Positions 13,286 through 25,134 of a stretch of DNA of 64,000 nucleotides are shown piece after piece (within the stretch, counting starts at the first letter, position 1; each line of letters opens with the position of its first letter). The position numbers and the translations under genes were made by a program. The stretch spans positions 2,046,001 to 2,110,000 of the forward strand of contig JAUDYN010000008.1 in NCBI GenBank assembly GCA_030407005.1, in the 5' to 3' direction. Source of the stretch: Desarmillaria ectypa (Eukaryota; Basidiomycota; Agaricomycetes; Agaricales; Physalacriaceae). Under the pieces are notes generated by a model. It worked only from the letters and a program-made list of their open reading frames with translations. It ran no database searches and had not been told where the DNA came from.

Positions 13286-13708
13286 GTGGATATTCGACCT
13301 TCAGATGGGAATGCAGCCTGCCTCCCATTACTTCTAGAAGCTGGAAGAGGAAGCTACATTGGTGGGCCCATAGACCAATGAGAATGAGTGTGGCACCATG
13401 GTGAAGGCTGTTTATCTGAGAGTACCAACCTTCTACATGACCTTCATCTCCAACATGGGCATCAACATTCTGCACATGTATCCAGAATAGAAGGAGCACA
13501 TCTCAAGAATGTATGAAGAATGGCAGCAGAAATGGGTCTTTGACCAAATGACAGGCATTCCCTGAGACAGACAGAAGAAGAACTCCTGTCCCAACCTTCC
13601 AGTGACAAAGCCGCCACTGGGGTGACAAGTTTCTCAGCCTCAAAGCCAACTGCTAATACAGGAGTCAGTCAGGATGCCAGAACTGGTTGATGGATGACAT
13701 ATGGAGGA
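13286..13708 (+). pseudogene. Gypsy-A copy A5, gag fragment
   Basis: Plus-strand piece of Gag matching 8030-8440 and 34240-34680: MQPASHYF, KLEEEA, MVKAVYLRVPTF and the segment before the zinc knuckle (LVDDIW-like at the end). It is bounded by an element F LTR on the left and a Gypsy-A LTR on the right. No start, no end, frame interrupted. Confidence 0.7.
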
Positions 13709-14124
13709 TGTTATGGCCCTGTCTAACATGTGACTTGGGGCATGATTTGAGTCTCTGAGCTGCTTCGTGTTTGGGCAGTCACTCAATGAGACTTTGGTCT
13801 AGCCTTTAGTACTAGGTGTAGTAGAAGGTATGAAGATGTAATTTAGTCAAAAGATAGAGTACAACAGTGTAGTTTACTCTGCTTTTATACTGTAAATATG
13901 GTGTGTAATAATAGATGAAACAGTTTAGTCCTTGAGGAAACGGTGTCCAAGAGTCATGGTCCGGAAGGATCATAGGGCCAATAGGAATGAAATAGGGTTA
14001 GAACTTGTGGGAATGAGATGTGTGTCAGTGAATTGGTGGATACAAACCAGAGATTTGGTGAAGTCTTGGTGATTAGATAGCATGTGTCATGGACATGACA
14101 TAAGGAAATGGAAAAATCATAACA
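13709..14124 (-). repeat. Gypsy-A LTR (3' LTR of copy A6)
   Basis: About 416 bp, minus orientation; element start TGTTATGATTTTTCC is complementary to the bases ending at 14124. The polypurine tract (complement TTACCCCCTTGTT) follows at 14125-14137. TTAGTCAAAAGAT, the presumed transcript-start complement, lies near 13842. Confidence 0.85.
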
Positions 14125-16041
14125 TTACCCCCTTGTTAAAGCAGTCGTCCTGACTGCTAAGGTTCTTCTTCAGGGGTGTCATATTGTGATTCAACTTGAT
14201 TGGTCCAATACTGGTCAATCAACAATTTCCATGAGCCTTCATCTGGATTAGCAATCCATTTTTTATAGCCATCTTCGTGTTCTGCCAAATAGGCTATATC
14301 ACCATTGTCGGAGTATTTGTGGTCTAATACTTTGACCACTCTCTTGCTTTTGGTTACGATTTTGGGAGTGTATATGGCATGGTTTATGCTGGCCTGATAC
14401 TCTTTGATCACTTCTGTTGTGTTTGTCATTTCAGTTTCTCTAACCCAGGAGTTGTGTTCTCTGGTCCATCCCTTCCATTTGACTAGGTAGTCTGTGACTT
14501 CCCTAGATGGTTGTCCTTGTTTAAAGCATACCTTATGGGTATGCGAATCCAAAACTTCTTCGATTTCATACTCTTCTTGACTGTCGACAAGGACTGGAGG
14601 AGGAGGCAGTGGTTGTTGTTGATGGGAAATGAAGGCATGATATAGGGAGTCAACAACTTCTCATTAAATTGGGGGTGAATCTTCCAGTGAGGTGGCAGCT
14701 GTAGCTTGTATGATGCTACGCCTGACTTCTTGATGATCTCGAATGGTCCTGTTCATTTGTCATCGAGTTTTTTCTTGGGTTGAGGAAGATGAAGGTTAGC
14801 TGTATCAAGCCAGACCTTATCGCCAATTTGATATTCTCGAGAGGGTTGTTTTCTCTTATTGTATTGCACCTTCATTTGTGCTGCTGCTTTTTCCAAGGTG
14901 TCATGAACCTCCTTGTGGACTTTAGCCATTGTTTTGGTGAAATCTATCACCATGGGATTGGTGAACTGAGTCTTTGGATAGATTTGGGAATGAGATGAGG
15001 ATTTTGACCATAGAGGACCATAAATGGGCTCTTTCTGGTTGTCAAATGAATTCTATTGTTATGAGTGAATTCTGTGAGGGGTAACCACATTGCCCAGTCT
15101 GTTTGTCGATGGTTGACAAAAATGCATAAGTATTTCTCCACCTCCTGGTTGACTCTTTCTGTTTGTCCATCAGTCTGTGGATGATAGGCTGTGGACGCAT
15201 TTTGGGTGATGTTCATCATCTGGTAGAGTTCTTTTGTGAAGATTGATACGAATTGTGGTCCTTGGTCTGAGATAACCACTTGGGGCATTCCGTGTCTGGC
15301 ATAGACGTGATTTCAGAGCATGAGAGCCCATCCTTCTGCAGATAATTCTTCATTACATGGAATAAGAATGATATTCTTTGAAAATTGGTCCACAATGACC
15401 AGTAGGACATCGAATCCTTTGGATTCCAGAAGTCCAGTGACCATGTTGACTGAGATATGAGTCCATGGTGCATCAGGGATTGCATTGGGATTCAGAGGAG
15501 CAGCTTTGGCATGCATATCACTCTTTGTCCTCTGGCACATTTTGCATCCTTTGACATAGACTTCTATCGTCTGCTTCATTTTTGGCCACTAATATTCTCG
15601 TAATACAAGTTCCTTGGTTTTGGTGACTCCTGGATGTCTGGCAGTGATGTGGTCATGGTTTTGTGTGATAATTTTACCATGAAGGGAAGAATCTTGTGGG
15701 ACGTAGATTCTCCTGTCATACCACAGGATCTTATTTTCCTGGGTGATTCCTCATTCATGATCGAGGGATTTCTCTATCCCTTGATCCCATTGGGATCTTT
15801 GTCATGTTGTGTCTCTTATACATGCGAGTCGTTCCTTAGTAGTGGGTAAAATTAATGCCCTGAAGTGTTTGGGAGCTAGCACAATCACATCTTGATTATC
15901 TTTTTTTCTCTGATTGTGATTGTCTCTTCAACTGAGAAGATCCACCTTTTTGTTAGCAACACCAGCTTTATGTTGAAGGATAAAGTGATATTCAGCCAGT
16001 TCGGTGACCCACCGAGCTTGTCGGTGATTCAACTTCTGCAG
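14125..16041 (-). pseudogene. Gypsy-A copy A6 pol (RNase H to chromodomain), partly open
   Basis: Read leftwards from 16041: end of RNase H (ELAEYHFILQHKAG), zinc-binding domain, integrase core in overlapping open pieces (15313-15579 and 14947-15288: VIVDQFSK, ISDQGPQF, AYHPQTDGQTER), integrase C-terminus (14753-14953), then an uninterrupted chromodomain and tail at 14157-14552 (131 codons; VTDYLVKWKGW, HNSWVRE). This is the best preserved copy in the window and shows that Gypsy-A is a chromovirus; the chromodomain is known to steer such integrases to heterochromatin marks. It is cut at 16041 by the element F LTR and lacks RT and gag. Confidence 0.85.
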
Positions 16042-17388
16042 TGATATGCCATCTACATATTCACACCTAGATTTTGCGATTTTGTAACAATACTATTGCA
16101 CATCTATCCTATACTAGTGATACATAGAGGACTATAGCTGAGGCTTTGAGCTGATAGTTAAAAGCAGTAAGCAACTGGTAGAGCCAAGACTTGGCTGCAA
16201 CACCATTAGTGGGTTAAATCTACCAGCTGGCCAGACTAGTAACTCAAATGCTAGCAGGACTAAATACAGCCACTAGCAAATGAAGGATGCTACTAGCACA
16301 CCAAAACCAGGAGCAGAGTACATAGATCTCATGAAGTTCTATCACTAGCCAACTGGACTGAGCATAAAATGCCTAAGTCAGGATAACTAGTCACATGGCA
16401 ATCTTAAAACAGGACTTAGAAATAAATTAGGAATGGATTAACCTTGAGCCCAGATCTGATTATTGTGATATAGATCTCTTATGATCGATACTAGTGTAGC
16501 CAGACTGCACTCTTGATCATGATTGGATAGCTATTACAGGCACTAATATCCAGATATTCATATAACCACATTACTAGGATATGCAGTTGGGCCAAGGATG
16601 GGGAAAGACTGACTGTGGAGTCTCTAGACCGACTGTTTGAAAAGAAAACAGACTAGACCAACTATTGCATGATTATTCACCATTATTTATGACTAGCCAA
16701 GAAATCCTTACTAATATACCCTATACCCAGCTGATATTTATAGTTTTGCCTCAGTAGTGGAATGGGCACTCATGCAAGGCAGGCAAGCCATCCCCACAGT
16801 TGAGCCCTCACTAGTAGTAACTGGTGTCCCCAACTAAAGGCATTTGTGCTTAACCTTGATGAAGTGATTAATAGTTGCTAAGTCACCTATAGTATTGCAT
16901 TAAATTGAAGTCCCTTAGAGTCACTGTTGTGTCCTGCAAAGGTCCGGAGTGTTTTTGAAGTTAGTTCAAGCAAAGTTCTCGGAGTTATAGTTTATTCTTA
17001 GGCCAAGAGCACCACTAGTTAGCCAAGAGTGCGACTGGTCAAGTGTTTATCACTTGTAGGAAGCAGTATAGGGTCAAGAGCACCACCAGTCTGAAGCAGT
17101 TTCAGTCAGAACAAGCACAGTAGCTCAAACCAAGTCACTCTTATTTAATTGTGTCTTACCCACTCCACTAGTACAAGTAGTACTTTGTATAAACTCACTA
17201 GTAATGAATAAAATGTCTTTTAAGACAATTGTACTTGATTATTGAAGTCTGCAGAGTGCTTCTATCATACTCAAAACCACTCAAATTCAATATTGGTGAT
17301 TAAGTGTAGAGTAGTAAGAGGTTTAGTGTGATTGGTGTTCATTGCCATTTCCTAATTCTTTTGTCACTCACTGTTACCAAGCACATCA
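16042..17388 (+). repeat. Element F 5' LTR
   Basis: 1347 bp, starting TGATATGCCATC and ending CCAAGCACATCA (canonical TG...CA). It differs from the 3' LTR at scattered transitions (for example GATACATAGAGGACT against GATATATAGAGAACT) but is almost identical to the inverted LTR at 11939-13285. Eight ACTAGT hexamers were counted. Confidence 0.92.
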
Positions 17389-17390
17389 TC

Positions 17391-17408
17391 TGGAGCCCAC
17401 CATGAGGG
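17391..17408 (+). promoter_or_regulatory. Element F probable primer-binding site
   Basis: TGGAGCCCACCATGAGGG begins two bases after the 5' LTR. A TGG start fits pairing with the CCA end of a tRNA; which tRNA I cannot say. The mirror copy is at 11919-11936. Confidence 0.55.
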
Positions 17409-17489
17409 GGTTTCAGACTTGATAATCTTGTTGAATAAAAGACACTTATTTGACACTAGTCTTGTTAAATAAACTACTGTTCAAACCTA

Positions 17490-19380
17490 GTAGCTTGTAT
17501 GCAATCTGTCTAATCAAGCCTCAGTGCAAGCAAAGGGCAAAGCTAGAACTACAGAGCCCATATGAGCATTGTCTTCAAGGCTAGCACCTAATAGTGCTAC
17601 CTTGAGACCAAGAGGAAGATCAACAGCCAATTCATGAGCTGCTGGTGTTAGATCTCCACCTAACTATGACTTGTTAAAGCAGAAATGAAGTGCAACTGCA
17701 CTGTCCAATAGCTCACAAGCTGAGACAGCACAGTGAATCAATGTGAACTTAACAGTTCAACAGACTAGACCCATCACATCATGCCTAAGGCCAAGAACTT
17801 CCTTCTCTAGTGAAGATAGAATATCACTAGTACCTGGACAAACAAACTCACAGTCCATTCAAACTGTTAATAGACCATCCATGTTGACTAACAACCAAAA
17901 GATGCCTAGACCAATGTCTAGGGATGTGCCCAAGTTTGATAGTGAAGAACCAGAAAACTTGCATCATTTCCTTGGACAAATGGAGGATTTATTCTCCAAC
18001 TATAGCATCACTGACAATGATGAGAAGAAGAGGAAGCTAGTGAGGTATACAGATGCATGTACCAAAGAAGAATGGCAAGCTCTAGAGGAGTATGATAGTG
18101 GCACCTTCAATGAATTCAAGGAAGCTATCTTGACAAACTATCCAGAGGTGGCAGATGCAGAGACAGGCACTTGGGAGAGGCTCATGTGTATATCGCGAAA
18201 GTTCTCAAACCTTGGGGCTGACGAGTGTGAGTCATATCTGAAGTTCAAGTGTAGATTCTTGACCGAAGCTAAGAAGCTGCAGAAACCTCTGGCACTAGTC
18301 ATGAATCGAGAACTAGTGGAGAAATTCACTGAGTTGTTGTCTCCCGCATTTAGAGAAAACATTGCATTGCAATTGAGTATCAAGCATGGATTCAAAAGCA
18401 TGACAAGTGCACCTGCTGTTGCTGCTGGTGTCAGTAGTGCTGCTGCACCTGTTGCTGCAAGACCCATTAAAAGATGAGAAGATATACACACTCTCGATGA
18501 GGTTGTTGCTGAAGCTGATGATATTGCTCTCAACAGCTCCACTAGTTACCTTCTGTCAGCGACTAGTGGAAGTATATCATCTACCAGAGCCACTAGTGGT
18601 TCTGGATTCAAGGCAGAATTTGAAGAAGTAAAGCAGCAAGTAGCTACTTTACTTGATCACATTGACGTGAGTGAGAAACAGGCAAAGGAGTGCCAAGAAC
18701 AAATATTGAAAGCCTTTCAACAAGGTGGAAATAATAACTCCTTGCCAAGGCAATCATGACCATAGAATGAACACCTGGGAGCAGGCCCTTCTGACAACTG
18801 CTAGTATGACTGGAAACCTGGGCACTATGTAAGAGATTGCCAGAATGTCCAGAAGCACTTAGCAGAAAGATTGTTGAAGTTTGTCAACCACAAGTTCATG
18901 ATGGCCGATGGTAATCCAATCCCACATGAACCAGCACACCTCTGTCCAATGGATCAAATGCTAGCAATGTTAAATAAGAAGCAAGAACAGATGTTTTTGG
19001 AGGATGTCAGTGGGCCAACTGGAATATTTAATGTCAGCCTACCTGATAACACTTCTTTGTATGCCAATAGGCCATGAGATGCTAGGGATGAAGTGATCAA
19101 TAGACTTTGTCAAGACCTGCAGTATTGGCAGACTAGCACTTATGTTTCAATGCCTATTCAATCTACTGTTCAGCCTCAGTTGTGACAAACACCTGTCTCA
19201 TATACTAGTAGTCAAACATTGAATCAATCATTTGATCCTAATGTTTTCTTGAATCAAATGAGGTCACTATTCAACCAGGCCAGTAATCAGACTGCAGCTA
19301 CTAATCAAAATTTTGATAGTCAGTATGTTGCCATGTGCACTAGCAGTGGTGAATCATCCCAACAGGGTTTTGAAAGGGTC
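17490..19380 (+). pseudogene. Element F gag, broken
   Basis: A continuous gag frame can be followed from about 17510 through several in-frame TGA codons into the open stretch 17743-18477 (244 codons). It holds a gag/capsid-like domain: VPKFDSEEPENLHHFLGQM, then KLVRYTD, EEWQALEE, FNEFKEAIL and the SRKFSNLGADE motif. A degraded CCHC-like knuckle follows near 18798-18843 (C, GHYVRDC), with a TAG inside and the second cysteine not visible. A further open piece is at 18871-19077 (MADGNPIPHEPAH). Gag would form the particle and bind RNA. The start codon is not certain. Confidence 0.75.
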
Positions 19381-19382
19381 TG

Positions 19383-21415
19383 ATGAAGGCTATGGGGAAG
19401 AATACGTCAATCTCTATGACTATTCCCCATAAACAGCTAGAGGACCATTTTAAAAACAGACCCAAGGGAACTGAACTGAAGAAATATGTAAAGAAAGTGG
19501 TTGAACCAGTGTCTGATGAATCTGATGAATATGAGAAAGAAGAACCAGCACTGCAATTACTCACTAGTAAGAAGATTGTAGTGGAAATACCTACTATTAA
19601 ACTCACTAGTAAGAAACTGGTAACAGTAGAAGATGCTAGCAGTAAGGAGGATGAGGCCCCACATTGAGAACTACTATTTAGAAAAGTTCTGAGTGTAAGT
19701 TTTGCACTCCTCCCATCAGATATCACAAACAAAAAGAAAAACCAAGTAAGATTTGAGGAATCCAAGACACCAGCATATAAACATATGGCACCCATCCATA
19801 AGGAGGGTAGAGTGCAAGATGTTGCATCTAAAGTATTGAAAATGCCTATAGTCTTGAATGCTGAAGAGCTTATGGACCTGTCTGAGCCTCTAAGAAAAGA
19901 AATTGCCAAATTAATGGCTAAGAAATGAATTTTGGCTCAGCCAGTAACAGAACAGATGTATAGTGTGGGGGAGACTGAACCCAAGTCTGACCCATTGCCA
20001 TTTGACAAGTCTATTGATGAAGAAAATGCAGCTAATAAGGCCTTGTCCTTGAATGCAGATGCAATCAACATTTCTGACTTGCCATCTGCAACGTTCATGG
20101 CAGCACAATTCAGTATGGGTTTAATTCCCACTGGGTCCTTGATTATGACTGACCCATATCTACAGTATCTTGATTCACTAGCACCAGGAGAAAAGCCTAA
20201 GCAGGTAATAGTTGCCAAAGACTCAGCTAGTCTGCGAGCTGCCTATCCTTTAATTAATGGTGCAGATGAAGAAGAAAGTGTAGTTGATGGTGGCTCACAG
20301 ATAGTATCAATGGCTAGTACCATTGTGACCAGGCTAGGAATAGCCTGGGATCCTGACATTATTATTTATATGCAGAGTGCAAATGGTCAGCTTGAGAACA
20401 CCTTGGGACTAGCAAGGAATGTCCCATTCCTATTTAATAATATAACCGTGTACTTGCAAGTACATATCATCAGTAGTCCAGCATATAAAGTGCTACTAGG
20501 CTGACTGTTTGATGTTCTTATGGAAAATGTTATTAGGAATCAAGCAGATGGTGGTCAGATTATTACCATCACTGATCCGAACACTAGTAGGAGGTGCACC
20601 ATTCCAACCTTCTTGAGAGGTGCTCCTCCTAGATTAGCCAAAATGGCACCAAAAGCAGCTAAAGAGGGTTTTCAATTGAACTCAATGAATTGATGAATGA
20701 TCAAGGAGAGTTAGCCCTGCAAATCATACAGACTAGTGATGGTAACTTGGAAATCGAAGCATATATGAAACTGAAAGAAGGCGCTAGTTTCTCAGAAAAA
20801 GAACTATGTGACAACTTTCTTATGGCTTCAATGAGTAGTGAAGAAAAATTATTCCAAGATGAACAAGCCAAGGGACTATTAAACTCCTACTTCCAAGGAA
20901 GGGTAGTCCTTGATGGCTACAAAGCACAATATCATGTGTATGAGCACACTAGTGATGGCTCTCAATTACCAGAAGATAATAAAATCCCAATTTATAATAT
21001 ACTAGTTGATAACTTGCATGTGAGAACAAAGACTAGTGAGTCTAAGAAGAAAAAGATGACACTAGTCCTTGGTTTTGAACACCTTGGTGCATGCATGAAG
21101 AGCCCAGACTTTAAACCAGTCGCAGTGCTTACTAGTAAGAAATATAAACCTGTAGCATTAAAGATAAAGCCACTACTGGGTGACCTGCCAGACAAATTCC
21201 AAATAGTGAGAGACATTAAGGGTGATCCTCTCAAAGGCATCCCACTATTGAGTACTAGTCCACCAGAATATGTACCTATGGCATGCTATACCCCAGAAAG
21301 AAAAGCTAAGATTGACAAGAATCACCTAGAAAGATTTCTATGGTCAGAAGAGCGCAAACTAATGCACCATTTCATGACTATCCAAGAACAGGCATTCACT
21401 TGGGATGATACTGAA
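19383..21415 (+). pseudogene. Element F protease region and linker to RT, broken
   Basis: Open pieces 19383-19667, 19932-20504 and 20690-21418. The second contains a retroviral-type aspartic protease: the catalytic triplet appears as VVDGGSQIVSM near 20284 (DSG expected) and the substrate-side ending as VYLQVHIISSPAYKVLLG near 20450. The third (242 codons) is the acidic linker before RT, ending LMHHFMTIQEQAFTWDDTE. The change in the catalytic triplet and the stops mean it cannot be active. Confidence 0.7.
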
Positions 21416-22820
21416 TAGGGGCATTTCTGAGAAGATTTCTTCCTGCCAATAGATATTCCTGTAGTACCACACACTCCATGGGTATTGAAGAACATTCCCA
21501 TCCCACCTGGAATCTATGAAGAAGTCTGTAGGATTATTAAATCCAAGATTGAAGCTGGTGTATATAAACCATCTAATTCTTCATATAGATCAAGGTGGTT
21601 CTGTGTTATTAAGAAAGATGGTAAAAGCCTTTGACTAGTACATAGTTTGGAGCCTCTCAATGCAGTAACTATTGCACATTCAGGAATTCCACCAGCTACA
21701 GATAAACTCTCAGAGCACTTTGCTGGATGAGCCTGTGGAGGATGTTTGGACTTGTATGTTGGATACAACAAGTGCGACATAGCAGTTGGATCTCGAGACT
21801 ATACTACCTTCCAGACACCATTTGGTCCTATGTGACTAGTGAAGTTACTGATGGGTTGGACAAATTCTGTCCCAATATTCCATGAAGATGTGACACATAT
21901 TCTAAGAGAAGAAATCCCACATGTCACTCATCCCTATATTGATAATGTACCTGTATGAGGACCTAAGACTTGCTATAAAACAGGGAAGGGGAATTTTGAG
22001 ATTATTCCAGAGAACCCAGAGATTTGTCATTTTGTATAGGAACATATGCAGAATATGAATCAAGTGGTCCAGCAGATGAAATATTGTGGAAAAACTTTTT
22101 CTGAACCTAAAATATTCTTGTGTGTTGAGGAAATGATGGTAGTTAGTTATTTGTGTATATATGAAGATAGAAAATTAAACCTAATAGGGCTGGAGTCATC
22201 AGTTGTTGGGGCTCTTGCAAGCATCTCACAGATGTACGAGCCTTATTAGGCACTTGTAGAGTCTTTCAAAAGTTTATAAAAGACTATTCAAGATAGCAGA
22301 GCCACTAGTCAAGTTGACTTGGCTCAATATACCCTTTGAATGAGAGGGTGAACAGCAATTAGCCATGGATAAGTTAAAAGAGGCAGTGGTGAATAGTCCA
22401 GCTATTTGACCAATTGATCTCACTAGTGAAGCAGAAGTGGGCCTATGTGTTGATACCTCATACAAGGCTGTTGAGTTCTACATCTATCAAGTTGATGAAA
22501 AAGATCCTACCAAGCACTACTATGTTCACTTTGGTTCAATCACAATGAATGAAAGAGAAGTATGGTTTTCACAGCCCAAATGTGAACTGTATTGACTATT
22601 GTGAGCATTAAAGGCTTGTCAGTATTGGCTCATTGGGATTCACAACTTAGTAGTTGAAACTGATGCACAATATATTAAGAGTATGCTGAGCAATCCTGGA
22701 ATGGGACCAAATGCCACCATCAACCATTGGATAGAGGATATATTGATGTTTTATTTCACTCTTTGGCATGTGAAAGGTAGTACTTTCCCTGCAGATGGAC
22801 TATCAAGGTGTGACTCATAA
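21416..22820 (+). pseudogene. Element F reverse transcriptase and RNase H, broken
   Basis: RT motifs: WFCVIKKDGKSL near 21600, LEPLNAVTIAHSGIPP, RDYTTFQTPFGP, LLMGWTNSVPIFHED, and the catalytic box as YIDNVPV near 21940 where YIDD is expected, a single G-to-A change that would abolish activity. RNase H follows: DLTSEAEVGLCVDTSYKA near 22410, ETDAQYIKSML near 22658, and LSRCD at the end. Several TGA stops interrupt both domains. Confidence 0.8.
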
Positions 22821-24244
22821 CCTGGAGATAAAGTCCATCCTGACTTGGAGGACTATGAGCTTGAAGACCATGGCCCCTTGAAATTCAAAGTAGCAGCAGG
22901 GACTAGTACATGGCCAAAGGAACTTGAAGAATTTAAGAATGAAATTGATAATAGAGATGGCTATATGTATATGCTAGCCACTAGTATTGACGATTTTACT
23001 GTAGAATTGGACAATGCATGCTCCCATGAGCTAGAATTAAGAAAACTGTACTTTGCACAAGTGAAAACTGATGAAACTGTAAGCCAGTTGTTGAAGGCTA
23101 CTCCAATAATTCCAGATCTCAAACATAAGTTTGACTGTAACAAAAGGGAGGACTATCCAGAGAGGCAATGGACTAATAGTGGACTGGCACAAGATAAATG
23201 CTTACTGCATGTCAGAACCTGGTTGAGAAACCTCAGGTACTATCCAGAAGGACTTAATGACAAGCAGTACTGTTGTAACTTCTTCTTAGACAAAGGGGGA
23301 TGACTGTACAGGCATAGTATTGAAGGGAACCATCGACTAGTGGTTGATAAAAGCCATCAAATGTACATGATGAGATTGGCACATGACTCATTAGGATATA
23401 GAGGTTTTTATGCAACTAAGTCACTATTGAAGCAGTGGTTTTGGTGGCTAGAGTTAGAATGAGATGTCAGTTGGTATGTCAAATCTTGTCATTTATGCCA
23501 AGTCAGACAGATGATTATGCTCCATATCCCACCTTCTGTCACTGAGACACTGTCACTATTCTAAAAAGTACACTGTGACACAATGGTTATGTCTCCAGCA
23601 TTGAATAAGTGCAAATATATAGTTCATGCATGTGACTCACTATCATCATGGCCAGAGGCGAGGGCTTTACAACATGAAAATACTAAAGCCATTGTGATTT
23701 GGTTCTTTGAGGATGTGATATGCAGGTGGGGCTGTCCCTATGAAATAGTAACTGATAATGGCAGACCATGGGTTGCTGTTATACAATGGCTAGCAGACAA
23801 GTACAGCATTACTGAAATAAAGATCTCTCCATACAATTCACAAGTGAATGGAAAGATAGAAAGAGATCATTGGGATATTTGTCAATCACTCTTTAAGGCA
23901 ACTAGTGGCAATGCAAGAAAGTGGTTTTACTTCCTACTACATGTATTGTGGGCTGACCACATCACTATTAAATATGGAATGGGTTGCTCACCATATTTTA
24001 TGGCACTAGATTCACATCCAATAGTACCACTTGATGTAGTTGAAGCTACCTGGCTAGTAAAACCACCAAGTGGAAGTTTGAGCACTGAAGACCTAATTGG
24101 TCTTCGTGCAAAAGCACTAGCCAAGCATGCTCAATATGTGATGGCCATGAGACAGAGAGTCAGTAAGAATAAACTCGATACAGTACTACACTATGAATGT
24201 GAGCACAAGGCCACTATTGTGGACTATGACTTCAAACCAGATTG
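22821..24244 (+). pseudogene. Element F integrase, broken
   Basis: The zinc-binding domain has H and C pairs (LAHDSLGY near 23380, SCHLCQ near 23488). The core is an open 220-codon stretch at 23583-24242. The catalytic acidic triad is visible: HCDTMV (23574), VTDNGRPW (23752) and NGKIERDHW (23848), matching D, D and E of the DD35E family. Earlier open piece at 22845-23303. Stops at 23301 and 23460 break the chain. A flanking C-terminal part runs to about 24560 with no chromodomain visible. Confidence 0.8.
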
Positions 24245-25124
24245 ACTAGTGCTTATGTGAAACACACATGTTGAAGATAGTCTGGATAGCAAGATGGAGC
24301 CAAGGTACTTGGGGCCACTAGTCATCATAAGAAGGACTAAGGTGGTTCCTATATCTTAGCAGAATTGAATAGATCACTTGTGGGTGATAGGGTTGCTCAG
24401 TTTAGAGTAATCCCATACCATGCAAGGCATAGTATCAGCTTACTAAAGAAAATTTATGATTTAATTGATGTAAGTCCTCAACTCTTAAAGAGTTGGTGGA
24501 TAGTGATGAATCTATTGGGACTGAATACCACTATCAGCCCTTAGGCAAGAAACTGTATGGTGTAGACCAGATTAGACTGTAACAGAGTGACACTAGAGGA
24601 TCTGACAGTGAAGATTCAGGTTCAGAAGCAGAGGGATACCCTCAGCCTGGTGACAATGATAGCGATAGTAGTGAAGAGGACAAAGTCCCCATCACTAGTT
24701 GACTTAGAAGCTCAAAAACTGCAGTCAACAACAGTTAAATACAATTGATATTGCTGGGTAATGACAGCATAAGATAGATAAGACTATCTAGGCAGTTGGC
24801 ATTGACAGTAATAACAGACTAGTAATAGTCAGCATGACCAGTTGCAAGTCTAAAACTATGATTGTATCAACAGAATACCAACCAGTATTCAGAATAGAAT
24901 GAGAAGAATAGAGTCTTATCAAAGAAGATTGGCACTGTTGCATGTGAACCTGAAAATCATCAAGTGAATTTGATGATCTCTGATGGCTAAGTGTCAGCTG
25001 GACTTGGTGACAAGAATGTGATCGAGATCTGTGACCTCAAAAAGAAGTAGTAACAGTCCACTGGTGGGATGCACTGCTAAGTACAAAAGAGACTTAGATG
25101 ACTGGAGACAGTCACTATTTTAGT
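24245..25124 (+). other. Element F 3' tail, no clear domain
   Basis: Sequence between integrase core and polypurine tract. The start is the integrase C-terminal region ([17 protein letters not shown] near 24300, then [10 protein letters not shown] near 24410). After about 24600 it is low in recognisable motifs, with acidic/serine-rich coding potential near 24600-24700. No reading frame above 60 codons was found. Confidence 0.5.
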
Positions 25125-25134
25125 GCAGGGGAGA
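25125..25134 (+). promoter_or_regulatory. Element F polypurine tract
   Basis: GCAGGGGAGA lies directly before the TG of the 3' LTR, the expected place for plus-strand DNA priming. Confidence 0.75.

Larger units (their letters stand above)
8949..20378. repeat. Large inverted repeat: 4.34-kb arms around a 2.76-kb spacer
   Basis: Arms 8949-13285 and 16042-20378 are reverse complements with a constant coordinate sum of 29327, so there are no net indels between them. The inner arm ends are exactly the outer ends of the two element F LTRs. The spacer 13286-16041 is Gypsy-A sequence. Mismatches are visible mainly within about 35 bases of both arm ends. The structure could be a real palindrome homogenised by gene conversion, a recent inverted duplication, or an assembly artefact. 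Confidence 0.85.

Noticed and set aside
17389..17408. Self-priming site in element F like that of Gypsy-A
   Set aside because: The sequence after the LTR begins TGG, as for tRNA priming, and I found no complementary string in the LTR.
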